A DNA stretch of 64,000 bases from Phaeobacter sp. (GTDB lineage Bacteria > Pseudomonadota > Alphaproteobacteria > Rhodobacterales > Rhodobacteraceae): contig NZ_JAJDWC010000119.1 in assembly GCF_022825805.1 (NCBI RefSeq), positions 17,250 through 81,249 of the forward strand, written 5' to 3'. The notes under the pieces are model-generated. The model saw only the letters and a list, made by a program, of their open reading frames with translations, was not told the DNA's origin and searched no databases. A program made the position numbers and the translations under genes. Position 1 is the stretch's first letter. Each line of letters opens with the position of its first letter. Shown piece by piece: positions 9,654 through 19,104 of the stretch.

Positions 9654-11015
9654 ATGATCCTCTTCGCTGACTCTGCCCTGTTGGGCGACCACTGGCACCA
9701 TAATGTGCGGATCACCCTGTCCGGCGGTCGGATCTCGGAGATCTGCCCTGACAGCGATGTGCAGCCAGGCGATCATCGCGTGCCCGTCCTGCTGCCTGCC
9801 CTGGCCAACCTGCACAGCCACAGCTTCCAGCGGGCCATGGCCGGTATGAGCGAAGTCAAAACGAGAGGGCGGGAGAGTTTCTGGACCTGGCGCGACATCA
9901 TGTATCGTTTTCTGGACCGGCTCGCGCCGGAGCAGATTGAAGCCATCGCCGCGCTTACATTTGTTGAAATGCTGGAGGCCGGCTTTGCCTCGGTTGGTGA
10001 ATTCCACTACGTCCACCATCAGCCGGGCGGCCTGCCCTATGATGATCCCTCAGAGCTGAGCCAGCGCATTCTGGCGGCTGCGTCCGAAGTTGGCATCGGG
10101 CTGACACATCTGCCGGTGCTTTATACCTGCGCGGGCGTGAACCAAGAGCCGCTGGCCGGAGGGCAGCTGCGGTTTGGCAACGAACTTGACCGGTATCTCG
10201 AGCTGCAGGCGCGCTGCCGCAGCAGCCTGCCTGATGCGCCTGCCGACACTGCGGTGGGGATTGCCCCCCATTCGCTGCGCGCCATTCGTCCAAGCGATCT
10301 CACCGAACTGTTGGCGGCGGTCCCAACCGGACCAGTCCACATCCACATCGCCGAGCAGCTGCAGGAGGTGGCCGATGTCACCGCCAATCATGGGCAGTCG
10401 CCGGTCGCCTGGCTGCTTGACCAGGTGGAAGTGGATGATCGTTGGTGCCTGATCCACGCGACCCATATGACCAGCGCCGAGACCCTGGCCATGGCGCAAT
10501 CCGGCGCGGTTGCCGGGCTCTGCCCGGTGACAGAGGCGAACCTGGGCGATGGCGCCTTCAACGGTCCTGAATTTATCACGGCCGTTGGGCAGTTTGGCGT
10601 CGGATCGGATTCCAATATCCGCATTTCACTGACCGAAGAACTCAGCACACTCGAATACTCCCAACGCCTGCGCGATATGGCCCGTGGGGTGATGGTGGTC
10701 GGTGAAGGGTCGGTTGGCACAACCCTATTCTGCGGATCAGCCCGCGGCGGCGCCCAGGCCCTGGGGCGCGACACCGGAGAAATTGCCGTGGGCAAATGGG
10801 CGGATCTGATGGCAGTGGACCGCGACCACCCGGCATTGTGCGGTTTGCGCGACGAACAGGTGCTGGATGGCCTATGCTTTGCCGCGCCCAATAGCGTGGT
10901 GACAGATGTCTGGTCTGCAGGTCGCCATATGGTGCAGCAGGGCCGTCATGTGGCGCGCACAGCGGTCGTTGACCGCTATCGCGGCGTAATGCGCAATCTG
11001 ATGGCCGTGCTGTGA
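9654..11015 (+). CDS. hutF: Formimidoylglutamate deiminase
   Basis: A 453-residue amidohydrolase. LHSHSFQRAMAGM gives the HxH metal motif at ~50-60, followed by FWTWRDIMYRF, which is typical of HutF. Further signatures are AEQ, HATHM and GVGSDSNIRIS. It converts N-formimidoylglutamate to N-formylglutamate and ammonia, feeding HutG. The start at 9654 follows an AGAGAAG ribosome site; an upstream ATG at 9624 is inside the operator region and less likely. It is followed 71 bp later by hutC in the same direction. Confidence 0.94.
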   Translation: MILFADSALLGDHWHHNVRITLSGGRISEICPDSDVQPGDHRVPVLLPALANLHSHSFQRAMAGMSEVKTRGRESFWTWRDIMYRFLDRLAPEQIEAIAALTFVEMLEAGFASVGEFHYVHHQPGGLPYDDPSELSQRILAAASEVGIGLTHLPVLYTCAGVNQEPLAGGQLRFGNELDRYLELQARCRSSLPDAPADTAVGIAPHSLRAIRPSDLTELLAAVPTGPVHIHIAEQLQEVADVTANHGQSPVAWLLDQVEVDDRWCLIHATHMTSAETLAMAQSGAVAGLCPVTEANLGDGAFNGPEFITAVGQFGVGSDSNIRISLTEELSTLEYSQRLRDMARGVMVVGEGSVGTTLFCGSARGGAQALGRDTGEIAVGKWADLMAVDRDHPALCGLRDEQVLDGLCFAAPNSVVTDVWSAGRHMVQQGRHVARTAVVDRYRGVMRNLMAVL

Positions 11016-11086
11016 TCATCCCCCGTTGGCGGGCGCGGTTGTGCCCGTTATAGAGCCCCCTACCCAAGCGAAGAAAGCACCGGCCC

Positions 11087-11791
11087 ATGAAGCCAACGCG
11101 CACCACCCTCAGCTACCGGGACATAAAGAAAGTGGTTCTGGACCGAATCCACGGCAGCATCTGGCCACCGGACAGCCTGCTGCCGACGGAGACAGAGTTG
11201 GCGGAAGAGTTCTCCAGCACCCGCACCACCGTCAACCGGGCGCTGCGCGAATTGGCCGAAGAAGGCTTCATTGAGCGGCGGCGCAAATCCGGAACGCGGG
11301 TGCTGAACACGCCGATCCGCAAGGCGCAGTTTGCCATTCCGCTGATCCGCGACGAAATCACCAGCACTGGGGCAACCTACCGCTATGCGCTGGTGGAACA
11401 GCAGAGTACCGTAGCGCCCGACTGGCTGGCTGCCCGGCTGTCCCTGCCACCGCGGCAGGAGGTCATCCATCTGCGCTGTATGCATTTCGCGGACAACACC
11501 CCATTTCAGTATGAGGTGCGCTGGATCGTACCAGACAGCGTGCCGGACGTGAACGATGCGGATTTTTCCGAAGTCGGCCCAAACGACTGGCTGGTGCAAA
11601 AGGTCCCGTTCACCAACCTTGAGCTGAGCCTGCTCGCCACCAAGGCAGATGACACCGTGGCGGCGTTTCTGGACTGCCCAATCGGAGAGCCGGTTTTCAC
11701 GGCAGAGCGCACAACCTGGCTGCGCCAGACGCCCGTAACACTGGCGAAACTTTACTTTGCACCGGGTTACAAATTGACCACCAGACTGTAG
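11087..11791 (+). CDS. hutC: Histidine utilisation repressor HutC (GntR family)
   Basis: A 234-residue GntR/HutC regulator. The winged helix includes DSLLPTETELAEEFSSTRTTVNRALRELAEE (split by the recognition helix at ~45-60). The UTRA ligand domain includes VIHLRCMHFADNTPFQYEVRWI and ends TPVTLAKLYFAPGYKL. By family it represses hut genes and is released by urocanate. It is probably co-transcribed with hutF from the operator-bearing promoter at 9628-9643, which would make it autoregulated. The 237 bp after it are AT-rich and hold no recognisable gene. Confidence 0.92.
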   Translation: MKPTRTTLSYRDIKKVVLDRIHGSIWPPDSLLPTETELAEEFSSTRTTVNRALRELAEEGFIERRRKSGTRVLNTPIRKAQFAIPLIRDEITSTGATYRYALVEQQSTVAPDWLAARLSLPPRQEVIHLRCMHFADNTPFQYEVRWIVPDSVPDVNDADFSEVGPNDWLVQKVPFTNLELSLLATKADDTVAAFLDCPIGEPVFTAERTTWLRQTPVTLAKLYFAPGYKLTTRL

Positions 11792-12028
11792 AGTTTCGCG
11801 TTGATTTTACGGGCAAAAACAACCCTTAAACCAATGCGCATTTCGTGCAGATCGCCCAAATTTAGTAAGTCTACATATCATTTTTACGGCTTTTTCACCG
11901 TCCCCCACGACCAGAGCGGCGGCAAAACCCATCTCTTTGGAACATTTTATTCAAATTTAACGATTTTTGATTGAACCTTTTGTGAACTCCGTGTTCTGTC
12001 AAACGGTGGCCGAAAACCACACTTCCGC

Positions 12029-12523
12029 ATGAGTGACACCGAGCAGTTCAGCACCATGAAAAACAGCGATGACCTCTTCAACTGGTTCTATGACGTTTGG
12101 GTCAAACGCGACCACAACCGTATCGCTGGCGCCTTTCATCCGGAGCTGTCCATTTTCGGCCCGCTGCATGGGGCGATCTCCGCCGAAGAGGACTATGCCG
12201 AGATCGTTCACACGCTTGCCAACCTGCTAGTCGATATCGACATCACCAAAACCCACGGCGTGACCGAGGGTGATCTCTGTGCGGTGCGTTTGCATGTGAC
12301 TGGCCGGGGCGTCCATTCTGATCAGGTCCTGGACTACTACGGCCAATTGATGGTGCGGTTGGAGAACGGCCAGATCCGGGAGTTTCTGTCCAACTTCGAT
12401 TACATGACGATGTTTGAACAACTCGGCCAACTGCCCGATGACTGCCTGCCGATCTGCATGACTGGTGAACGCCTGCAGTGGGTGGAACCTGCAACATCCC
12501 GCCCACAGGGCAACGAAAGCTGA
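12029..12523 (+). CDS. NTF2-like/SnoaL-fold protein
   Basis: A 164-residue acidic protein. DDLFNWFYDVWVKRDHNRIAGAFHPELSIFGPL, followed by an acidic middle section, is the pattern of a SnoaL-like polyketide-cyclase/NTF2 fold, which often forms a small-ligand pocket. No catalytic residue can be assigned with confidence. An internal ATG at codon 10 (MKNSDD) is an alternative start. The gene stands alone between hutC and the chromate-type transporter. Function unknown. Confidence 0.7.
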   Translation: MSDTEQFSTMKNSDDLFNWFYDVWVKRDHNRIAGAFHPELSIFGPLHGAISAEEDYAEIVHTLANLLVDIDITKTHGVTEGDLCAVRLHVTGRGVHSDQVLDYYGQLMVRLENGQIREFLSNFDYMTMFEQLGQLPDDCLPICMTGERLQWVEPATSRPQGNES

Positions 12524-12754
12524 AACACAGGCGCTGGATCTACAAACGCGGGCACAGGTGGCATATCGCGGACACAGTGGCTTGTCCCTCTTGACACCAG
12601 TCGCATTATTCCGCGGTGACCAGCAGCTTTCTATTGCACATCCGGCACAAACACAGTGATGGTGCGCCCGAGCCGCGGGGTGGTGACGCCCTGGGCTGCC
12701 CCCGTGCCCACCCTGGTCAATTGCTCCTGTGACCAGCCCTCCAAAGGATCCGCT

Positions 12755-14074
12755 GTGACCGATCAGCCCCCTGCTTTGTCCTATCGCGCATTGGTGCGCA
12801 TGTTTGCGGCAATCGGCGTGCTGAGTTTTGGCGGACCAGCTGCGCAGATCGCGCTGATGCATCGGGTGTTGGTCGAGGAGCAAGCGGTCCTAAGCGAAGC
12901 GGAGTTTCTGCGCGCGCTGTCATTCTGCATGATGTTGCCCGGACCCGAAGCCATGCAATTGGCCACCTACGCCGGTTGGCGCATCAAAGGCGCGGCTGGC
13001 GGGTTGATTGGCGGTTTACTGTTCGTCCTACCGGGGGCGAGCGTGGTGGCAGCTCTGGCCTTTGTCTACATTCACTTTGGCACGCAAGACATTATTCAGC
13101 AAGGCTTTTCCGGCATCAAAGCCGCTGTCGTTACATTGGTTTTTGTGGCGCTTTACAAACTGTCCCGCAAGGCGCTGACCGGTACGGTCAGCCACGCTCT
13201 TGCTGCCGCGGCTTTTGTTGCCCTGTTTGTGTTTGATCTGCCGTTCCCAGCTGTGATCCTGCTGGCAGGCCTGACAAAAGCACTGCTGCATCAAAACACC
13301 ACCACGACAACGCTGCATCACGCCAACGCAGCCCCCACACAGGAGGTCGCCAGACAAACGGCCGCCAAGAGCCGGACGACATCCAGCCAAAGCATACAAA
13401 CCCTTTTGATCTGGGCCACATTGTGGCTGCTGCCCCTCCTGACGCTAAGTGCATACGGCCCCGCGCTGCTCGCAGATATTGGCTGGTTCTTTGCCAAACT
13501 CGCGGTCATCTCCTTTGGCGGTGCCTATGCGGTCTTGGCCTACATGTCGCAGACCGTCGTCAGCGATTTCGGCTGGATCACCACGGGCCAGATGATCGAC
13601 GCATTGGGTTTGGCGGAAACGACACCCGGCCCGCTGATCCTGGTGACACAGTTTGTCGCCATGCTTGCCGGGGCTGCAGAGGGCAGCGCTGCAATGGCTG
13701 TTGCGGCAGGGATCATCGCCCTTTGGGCCACGTTTCTCCCTTGTTTTCTGTGGATTTTCCTCGCCGCACCACACATCGAATCCCTGGCAGCTCTGCCCCG
13801 CCTGTCCGCCGCGTTGCAGGGCGTGTCAGCTGCGGTGGTTGGCGTTATCCTCAATCTGTCGGTCTGGTTTCTGCAACATGTCATCTTCGCCGAAACCCAG
13901 ATGGTTGATACGGGCATCGGCTCCATGACCCTGCCCCTGTGGTCTAGCCTCGATCCGACCGCCGCTGGCCTGGTTCTGCTGGCACCCGCTGTCATGGCAA
14001 TTTGCCGCAGTCAGCTGATCATCGTGCTTGCCGTCATGGCCGGTGCGGGCGTCGTTGCGCATGCATTGGTCTGA
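12755..14074 (+). CDS. chrA: Chromate transporter family protein (ChrA, two-domain)
   Basis: A 439-residue membrane protein with two tandem CHR domains. Each begins with an FGGP-like motif: FAAIGVLSFGGPAAQIALM at ~20-40 and FAKLAVISFGGAYAVLAYM at ~250. Each also carries a PGP motif: MMLPGPEAMQLATY and ETTPGPLILVTQF. A hydrophilic, His/Thr-rich linker lies between them (~180-215). The GTG start at 12755 is chosen for its AAAGGA site and good N-terminus; an ATG 33 codons earlier would add an unlikely Pro/Cys-rich tail. Family members export chromate, but the physiological substrate may be another oxyanion. No chrB is adjacent. Confidence 0.88.
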   Translation: MTDQPPALSYRALVRMFAAIGVLSFGGPAAQIALMHRVLVEEQAVLSEAEFLRALSFCMMLPGPEAMQLATYAGWRIKGAAGGLIGGLLFVLPGASVVAALAFVYIHFGTQDIIQQGFSGIKAAVVTLVFVALYKLSRKALTGTVSHALAAAAFVALFVFDLPFPAVILLAGLTKALLHQNTTTTTLHHANAAPTQEVARQTAAKSRTTSSQSIQTLLIWATLWLLPLLTLSAYGPALLADIGWFFAKLAVISFGGAYAVLAYMSQTVVSDFGWITTGQMIDALGLAETTPGPLILVTQFVAMLAGAAEGSAAMAVAAGIIALWATFLPCFLWIFLAAPHIESLAALPRLSAALQGVSAAVVGVILNLSVWFLQHVIFAETQMVDTGIGSMTLPLWSSLDPTAAGLVLLAPAVMAICRSQLIIVLAVMAGAGVVAHALV

Positions 14075-14197
14075 GCCCAGGGCTCGCCCAATTTGACGGA
14101 CCCAAGCGGACAATTATTTTATGATCAAAGACGGAGCGGGCCTTTAGTTTCCCAAATAAATCCGTATTCTGAGGCTAAATCGAACAAGGGTGCACGA

Positions 14198-14677
14198 ATG
14201 TCCGGCGAAATTGATTATGGAAACCTGATGCATACGGCCATGCGTGGCCTGATCCGCTCGGTTCTGGACGGCGTGGCCAAAGATGGGCTGCCCGGAAACC
14301 ATCATTTCTTCATCACCTTCGACACCTCCCACCCGGATGCAGAATTGGCCGATTGGCTGTCCGATCGCTATCCGGGAGAGATGACCGTCGTGATGCAGCA
14401 TTGGTTCGACAACCTCGATGTGGGCGACGAAGGGTTTGCCATCACGCTGAATTTCGGCGATGCGCCAGAGCCGCTCTACATCCCCTATGACGCGATCAAG
14501 ACCTTCGTTGATCCATCCGTTGAATTTGGTCTGCGGTTTGAATCGCCGGACGACGGTGAGGAGGATGACGCCGTCGCGCTGGAGGATATCCCGGACGACA
14601 TCGATATCGAGGTTTCGGAAGACCAAGGCAGCAAGAAAGACGCCGATGTGGTGTCGCTCGACAGCTTCCGCAAATAA
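14198..14677 (+). CDS. sspB: SspB family ClpXP adaptor
   Basis: A 159-residue protein matching alphaproteobacterial SspB: the start MSGEIDYGNLMHTAMRGLIR, then HHFFITFDTSHPDAEL and a beta-sheet core ending in PLYIPYDAIKTFVDPSVEFGL. A very acidic linker (~120-145) follows. The C-terminal tail VVSLDSFRK is the ClpX-tethering module. It binds ssrA-tagged proteins and delivers them to ClpXP; the tag (ANDNRAPVALAA) is encoded by ssrA at 3850-4195 in this window. A hairpin terminator follows at 14701. Confidence 0.93.
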   Translation: MSGEIDYGNLMHTAMRGLIRSVLDGVAKDGLPGNHHFFITFDTSHPDAELADWLSDRYPGEMTVVMQHWFDNLDVGDEGFAITLNFGDAPEPLYIPYDAIKTFVDPSVEFGLRFESPDDGEEDDAVALEDIPDDIDIEVSEDQGSKKDADVVSLDSFRK

Positions 14678-14700
14678 GCCGACACAGCTTGTATGACGAA

Positions 14701-14733
14701 AACCCGGGTGGAGCGATCTATCCGGGTTCTTTC
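14701..14733 (+). terminator. Terminator after sspB
   Basis: AACCCGG and CCGGGTT form a 7-bp stem around a 14-base loop, followed by CTTTC. It starts 24 bp after the sspB stop. The T-tract is modest. Confidence 0.6.
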
Positions 14734-14812
14734 ATGCGTGGCTTAGGCTGGTCTATCGCGACGCAAAGAATACTTTAACATTCGCATGCAAGGTGCGGTA
14801 TTTATTAACAAA

Positions 14813-15403
14813 TTACTGACGCGACAAAAATGTCTGAACCCGTTTCAACGGGTAGCCGTTGCGATGTGAGGAGTAGACCAACTCCAACCCGCCTTCGGCC
14901 AATGTCCGGTCATACTGCTGAATTTCGTAGTCACCGTTCGGACCCACAAACATCGAAAACACAGTCAGCGTATCCTTGTTAATGCGCCCCCAAACATAGG
15001 GCTCGCCCTTCATGGGATCCAACTGTACGGTATGGCCGAAGACATTGCGCTTCATCGCGGCGGCAAAAATGTCGATGCGATCCGTCGGAGTGAATTCCAC
15101 GGCATAGGATTTGGTCTTCTTACGCCCATCTGGTTTGGTCGATGTGGTGGTCCACTGCACATAAAAGTTCGCATCGCCCCCCTCTACCGCGCCGATTTTC
15201 ACAGCGGCGTCACGCCGCTCCCGGCTGCCATCGGCCTGTGGGACAATCAGAGAGCCCTGGTAAGATCCAAAAAACGGCGCGATATCCGCGGCCCGCGCCT
15301 GTGTTGTCATCACCAGCGACAGAACAGCGACAGTGATGGCCGCGACAAAGCGCGCCTGTGCTGCGACAACAGCTCTCGCAAAGCGGGCGTGATCGATGCG
15401 CAT
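14813..15403 (-). CDS. Secreted hypothetical protein
   Basis: A 196-residue protein with a clear signal peptide: basic start MRIDHARFAR, hydrophobic AAITVAVLSLVMTTQA, and probable cleavage after ARA near residue 38. The mature part starts with FFGSYQGSLIVP and is beta-rich, with a conserved-looking FSMFVGPNGDYEIQQYDRTLAEGGLELVY segment, suggesting a lipocalin-like barrel; this is inference. The ATG has GGAGG 12 bp upstream. A far longer minus-strand frame runs through fumC but is an antisense shadow. Transcription is opposite to fumC, sharing 243 bp of upstream DNA. Confidence 0.75.
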   Translation of the reverse strand: MRIDHARFARAVVAAQARFVAAITVAVLSLVMTTQARAADIAPFFGSYQGSLIVPQADGSRERRDAAVKIGAVEGGDANFYVQWTTTSTKPDGRKKTKSYAVEFTPTDRIDIFAAAMKRNVFGHTVQLDPMKGEPYVWGRINKDTLTVFSMFVGPNGDYEIQQYDRTLAEGGLELVYSSHRNGYPLKRVQTFLSRQ

Positions 15404-15646
15404 GGACGGGCGGCCTCCTGTTGGGACAAACGGACTGACTGATATGCTGCAATTTAAGGTTCTTTTGCGACTGTGCAATGGGCCGCGCCGCTCTGATCGC
15501 ACAGATTGCCCCTGTACCCGCTGTTGCGAATGGCTATTGTGCGCACAACTGCGTGATTGCCAGCCCGCGCGCTGCAGGTTAAACGGCATACCGACGCATA
15601 CAGTATATTGCAACATCGACACCGCAGACAGCAGACGGAGAGACAT

Positions 15647-17041
15647 ATGTCCGACACCCGCACCGAAACTGACAGCTTCGGACCGCTCGAAGTTCCCTCC
15701 AACAAATATTGGGGTGCGCAGACACAGCGCTCGATCATGAACTTCCCGATTGGCTGGGAAAAGCAGCCGGTCGCCATTGTCCGTGCCCTCGGCGTGATCA
15801 AACAGGCCTGCGCCATGGCCAACAAAGCGTCGGGCAAACTGGATGAGAAAATCGCCGATGCCGTGATCCAGGCCGCATCCGAAGTGGTCGCAGGCAAGTT
15901 CGACGACAACTTCCCCCTGGTTGTCTGGCAGACAGGTTCGGGCACGCAGTCGAACATGAACTCCAACGAGGTCATCGCCAACCGTGCGATCGAAATCCTC
16001 GGCGGTGTGATCGGGTCCAAGGATCCTGTTCACCCGAACGATCACTGCAACATGGGACAGTCGTCCAACGACACCTTCCCGACGGCGATGCATATCGCAA
16101 CCGCGATGTCGGTGCGTGACGTCCTGGTGCCCGGCCTGACCAAATTGGCCGAGGGGCTGGAGGCGAAAGCCGAACAGTTCAAGGACATCATCAAGATCGG
16201 CCGCACCCACACCCAGGATGCAACGCCACTGACACTTGGCCAGGAGTTTGGCGGCTACGCCCATCAGATCCGTCAGGGGCTTGCGCGTGTTGAGGCAGCA
16301 ATGCCGGGCATCTACGAGCTGGCACAGGGCGGCACGGCTGTGGGCACCGGGCTCAACACCCAAGCTGGCTGGGGCGAAGAGGTGGCGGCAAACATGGCCG
16401 AAATCACCGGCCTGCCTTTTGTCACGGCGCCCAACAAATTCGAAGCATTGGCCGCACATGACGCGATGGTGTTCCTGTCGGGCGCGCTCGCGACGATTGC
16501 TGGCAGCTGCTACAAGATCGCAAATGACATCCGTTTCCTCGGCTCCGGTCCGCGTTCTGGCCTGGGCGAGCTGATCCTGCCGGAAAACGAGCCGGGATCG
16601 TCGATCATGCCGGGCAAGGTGAACCCAACCCAAGCAGAGGCGCTGACTCAAGTGGCCGCCCATGTGATGGGCAACGATGCTGCGATCAAATTTGCAGGCT
16701 CGCAGGGCCATTTCGAGTTGAACGTCTACAACCCGATGATGTCCTACAACCTGTTGCAGTCGATCCAACTGCTGGGTGATGCAGCCGACAGCTTTACCGA
16801 GCGGATGCTGAACGGCATCGAAGCCAACGAGCCGCGCATCGAAAAGCTGATGAAGGAATCGCTGATGCTGGTGACCGCTCTGGCGCCGACCATTGGCTAT
16901 GACAACGCAACCACCGTGGCCAAGACCGCGCACAAGAATGGCACCACCTTGAAAGAGGAAGCCATCGCGCTTGGATTTGTGGATGAAGCAACCTTTGACG
17001 CAGTGGTGCGGCCAGAGGATATGATCGGCCCCAAGAGCTGA
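15647..17041 (+). CDS. fumC: Class II fumarate hydratase
   Basis: A 464-residue member of the fumarase/aspartase superfamily. The start is [24 protein letters not shown]. Substrate-site segments are [56 protein letters not shown] and the signature [16 protein letters not shown]. It interconverts fumarate and malate in the TCA cycle without an iron-sulfur cluster. Length is typical. The ATG at 15647 follows GGAGAG. A strong terminator lies 21 bp after the stop, so the two small genes downstream are probably separate. Confidence 0.97.
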   Translation: MSDTRTETDSFGPLEVPSNKYWGAQTQRSIMNFPIGWEKQPVAIVRALGVIKQACAMANKASGKLDEKIADAVIQAASEVVAGKFDDNFPLVVWQTGSGTQSNMNSNEVIANRAIEILGGVIGSKDPVHPNDHCNMGQSSNDTFPTAMHIATAMSVRDVLVPGLTKLAEGLEAKAEQFKDIIKIGRTHTQDATPLTLGQEFGGYAHQIRQGLARVEAAMPGIYELAQGGTAVGTGLNTQAGWGEEVAANMAEITGLPFVTAPNKFEALAAHDAMVFLSGALATIAGSCYKIANDIRFLGSGPRSGLGELILPENEPGSSIMPGKVNPTQAEALTQVAAHVMGNDAAIKFAGSQGHFELNVYNPMMSYNLLQSIQLLGDAADSFTERMLNGIEANEPRIEKLMKESLMLVTALAPTIGYDNATTVAKTAHKNGTTLKEEAIALGFVDEATFDAVVRPEDMIGPKS

Positions 17042-17061
17042 TCTGACAAACATCTGCGATG

Positions 17062-17098
17062 ACGCGCCTGACCATTCGGCCGGGCGCGTTTTCTTTTG
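17062..17098 (+). terminator. Rho-independent terminator of fumC
   Basis: ACGCGCC pairs with GGCGCGT around a 14-base loop, and the stem runs into TTTTCTTTT. Position 21 bp after the fumC stop and strong T-tract support termination. Confidence 0.75.
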
Positions 17099-17142
17099 GT
17101 CGGCGCACTGGCATTTTACCGCTCTGGCGGTATGCTGATCAT

Positions 17143-17319
17143 ATGGCAGATATTATTAACCTGAACCAATTTCGAAAAACCAAGGCCAAGGCCGATAAGA
17201 AGGCACAGGCCGATCAGAACGCGATCACCTTTGGACGCAAGAAAGCGGACAAACAGCTGGATAGAGCCCGCAAAGACCAGGATGACAGCCGTCTTGAAGG
17301 TCACAAGCAAGATGATTGA
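17143..17319 (+). CDS. DUF4169 family small protein
   Basis: A 58-residue, highly charged protein starting MADIINLNQFRKTKAKA, the signature N-terminus of DUF4169. The rest is Lys/Asp/Gln-rich, probably helical, with no membrane segment. An upstream ATG at 17059 in the same frame overlaps the fumC terminator and is rejected. A short inverted repeat (TACCGC/GCGGTA) lies 10 bp before the gene. It is followed 15 bp later by a ribbon-helix-helix gene, a pairing common near fumC in alphaproteobacteria. Function unknown. Confidence 0.85.
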   Translation: MADIINLNQFRKTKAKADKKAQADQNAITFGRKKADKQLDRARKDQDDSRLEGHKQDD

Positions 17320-17334
17320 ACCAGGGCCCGCCAG

Positions 17335-17577
17335 ATGAGCCTTCGACCGCGCAAACGTTCGCTCACGCTGCGTGGCCACCGTACCTCTGTGTCACTGGAA
17401 GATGATTTCTGGGAGGCGTTTCGCGCAATCGCCAGCCAGGACAACCGGGCGATCAATGATCTTGCTGCGGAAATCGACGCCAGCCGCGGAGTGGATTGCG
17501 GCTTGGCCTCAGCGATCCGCCTATTCGTGTTGCGACGGCTACAAGAGCGTCTGGATGATCTGACACAAGCGATTTGA
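17335..17577 (+). CDS. Ribbon-helix-helix domain protein (RHH_4 type)
   Basis: An 80-residue protein with the RHH_4 pattern: basic N-terminus MSLRPRKRSLTLRGHRTSVSL forming the beta-strand, then EDDFWEAFRAIASQDNRAIND and a second helix ending ASAIRLFVLRRLQE. These small proteins are expected to dimerise and bind DNA; targets are unknown. It is in operon with the DUF4169 gene. After the stop, a short near-repeat of ACAAGCGATTTGATACAGGCGATTTGATACA-like units (period ~16 bp, ~17566-17595) is visible. Confidence 0.85.
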   Translation: MSLRPRKRSLTLRGHRTSVSLEDDFWEAFRAIASQDNRAINDLAAEIDASRGVDCGLASAIRLFVLRRLQERLDDLTQAI

Positions 17578-17664
17578 TACAGGCGATTTGATACAAGCTG
17601 TGTAAAATGGCGATTTGAAGCCGGAGATTTGAGGGCCCTGCTCTGGGTTCAACAGCGCGCTTGC

Positions 17665-19104
17665 TTAGGTCGCATCGCGCGGGGTCAGCCGCAGCCAAAT
17701 CCCGTTTTTAGAGCGCACAGTCAGATGCGCCTGAGGCACCGGGACGCGATCTTCGATTGCCTCGACCCTGAAATGGCGCAGGATCATCGCCAACAGCATA
17801 ACCCCTTCGACCATCGCAAAACCGGCACCGGTGCAGACCCGCGGCCCTGCAGAAAACGGAATGAAGGCCTCTTGCGGACAGGCGTTGGCCTTATCGCTTT
17901 GCCAGCGTCCGGGATCAAAGACATCCGGGCGGCCCCACAGCCGCTCGTGGCGGTGCAGATGCCACGGGCTCAGCACGATCTGGGAGCGTTTGGGCACCTC
18001 TCGATTGCGAAACCGTTTGGCCCTGGTTGTCTCGCGCACCATCATCGGCACCGGCGGATAAAGCCGCAGCGTCTCGCGGAACACATCTCTTGTGGCCCGC
18101 AGGCGTGATATCGCCGCAAAATCAGAAAGATCCGCAGCAGCAGCCTCGGCCGCGACTGCCTCCTGCCACTTGGGGCTGCAAGCCAGCAGATACAGCGCCC
18201 ACGACAGGGCTGCAGCGCTGGTTTCATGACCTGCAAGGAAAAAGATCGCCACCTGATCGACCATTTCATCGGCGGAAAAGCCTTCGCCAGTTTCGGGATC
18301 CGTGGTTGTCATGATCTTCGTGGCGAGATCATCGGGCGCCGTGCCCGATGCGATTTCTGCCATACGCTGCTCTGTGAGCTGCTGGATCAGCTGGCGCAGA
18401 TGCGTGGCGTTTTGTTTGGCATCACGGGTGTGAAAGCGCGGCACCCAGCGCGGCAACCGGACAAAGGCTGCCAGGTTCAAAATCGGCTGTGCCTGCTGAT
18501 AGCTGCGAAACCGCTGAAACACATCGCGCGCCAGATGATGGGTAATCGGCATCGAAAACAGCGTGCGAAAGATCACATCCGCCGCCACATGGGACGCCAT
18601 CTCTTCCATCTCGACCGGCTGGGTCAGATCACGCTCGTGCAACCGTGTGACCAGCGCCTGCGCGGCCGCATGCATCGCTGGGTAGGTGTCTTTCAACCGC
18701 CCCCCTTCAAAGGCGGGGTCGATGATCCGCCGCTGGCGTTTCCACATCGCCCCATTGGTCACAAAGACAGAATTTCCCAGCAAGGGGCGCAGCCCTTCGG
18801 TGATCCGGTCGGATTTGGGGAAATCCTCCGGTTCCTGCTTCAACACCCGCGCCACAAGTTCGGGTTGATTGACTAGAAAAGAGCGGAAAAACGGCGTTCG
18901 AAATTCTGCCATCCACGCACGATAAAGCCGGGATGGCTGCGCCGAGAGGAGATCTGCACGAAACAGCCGCAAATACTGCCAAAGCGACACCCGATCCGCG
19001 CGCGATCTTGGCTTTGGCGGCTCAAACGGCGTCTGCGCGGGCGCCGCAACCTCCGCAGCGCGCTCACCAACACCAGGTTTCGATGGATGATCTGCGTCTT
19101 TCAT
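17665..19104 (-). CDS. Cytochrome P450
   Basis: A 479-residue P450. Visible motifs are the I-helix FFLAGHETSAAALSWAL, the ExxR helix ETLRLYPPVPMMVRETT, and the haem-binding FIPFSAGPRVCTGAGFA with axial Cys at ~424. There is no N-terminal membrane anchor, but the N-terminal ~30 residues are Pro-rich. The order of segments (WKRQRRIIDPAFEGGRL near 120) resembles CYP4/CYP102-like fatty-acid or terpene hydroxylases; substrate unknown. The ATG directly abuts the stop of the upstream hydrolase-like membrane protein gene, which suggests tight coupling. No ferredoxin or reductase gene is nearby. Confidence 0.93.
   Translation of the reverse strand: MKDADHPSKPGVGERAAEVAAPAQTPFEPPKPRSRADRVSLWQYLRLFRADLLSAQPSRLYRAWMAEFRTPFFRSFLVNQPELVARVLKQEPEDFPKSDRITEGLRPLLGNSVFVTNGAMWKRQRRIIDPAFEGGRLKDTYPAMHAAAQALVTRLHERDLTQPVEMEEMASHVAADVIFRTLFSMPITHHLARDVFQRFRSYQQAQPILNLAAFVRLPRWVPRFHTRDAKQNATHLRQLIQQLTEQRMAEIASGTAPDDLATKIMTTTDPETGEGFSADEMVDQVAIFFLAGHETSAAALSWALYLLACSPKWQEAVAAEAAAADLSDFAAISRLRATRDVFRETLRLYPPVPMMVRETTRAKRFRNREVPKRSQIVLSPWHLHRHERLWGRPDVFDPGRWQSDKANACPQEAFIPFSAGPRVCTGAGFAMVEGVMLLAMILRHFRVEAIEDRVPVPQAHLTVRSKNGIWLRLTPRDAT

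Noticed and set aside
15404..17053. Long minus-strand frame extending the secreted-protein gene through fumC
   Set aside because: It is the antisense of fumC, kept open by codon bias; the real start of the secreted protein is ATG 15403 with a signal peptide.
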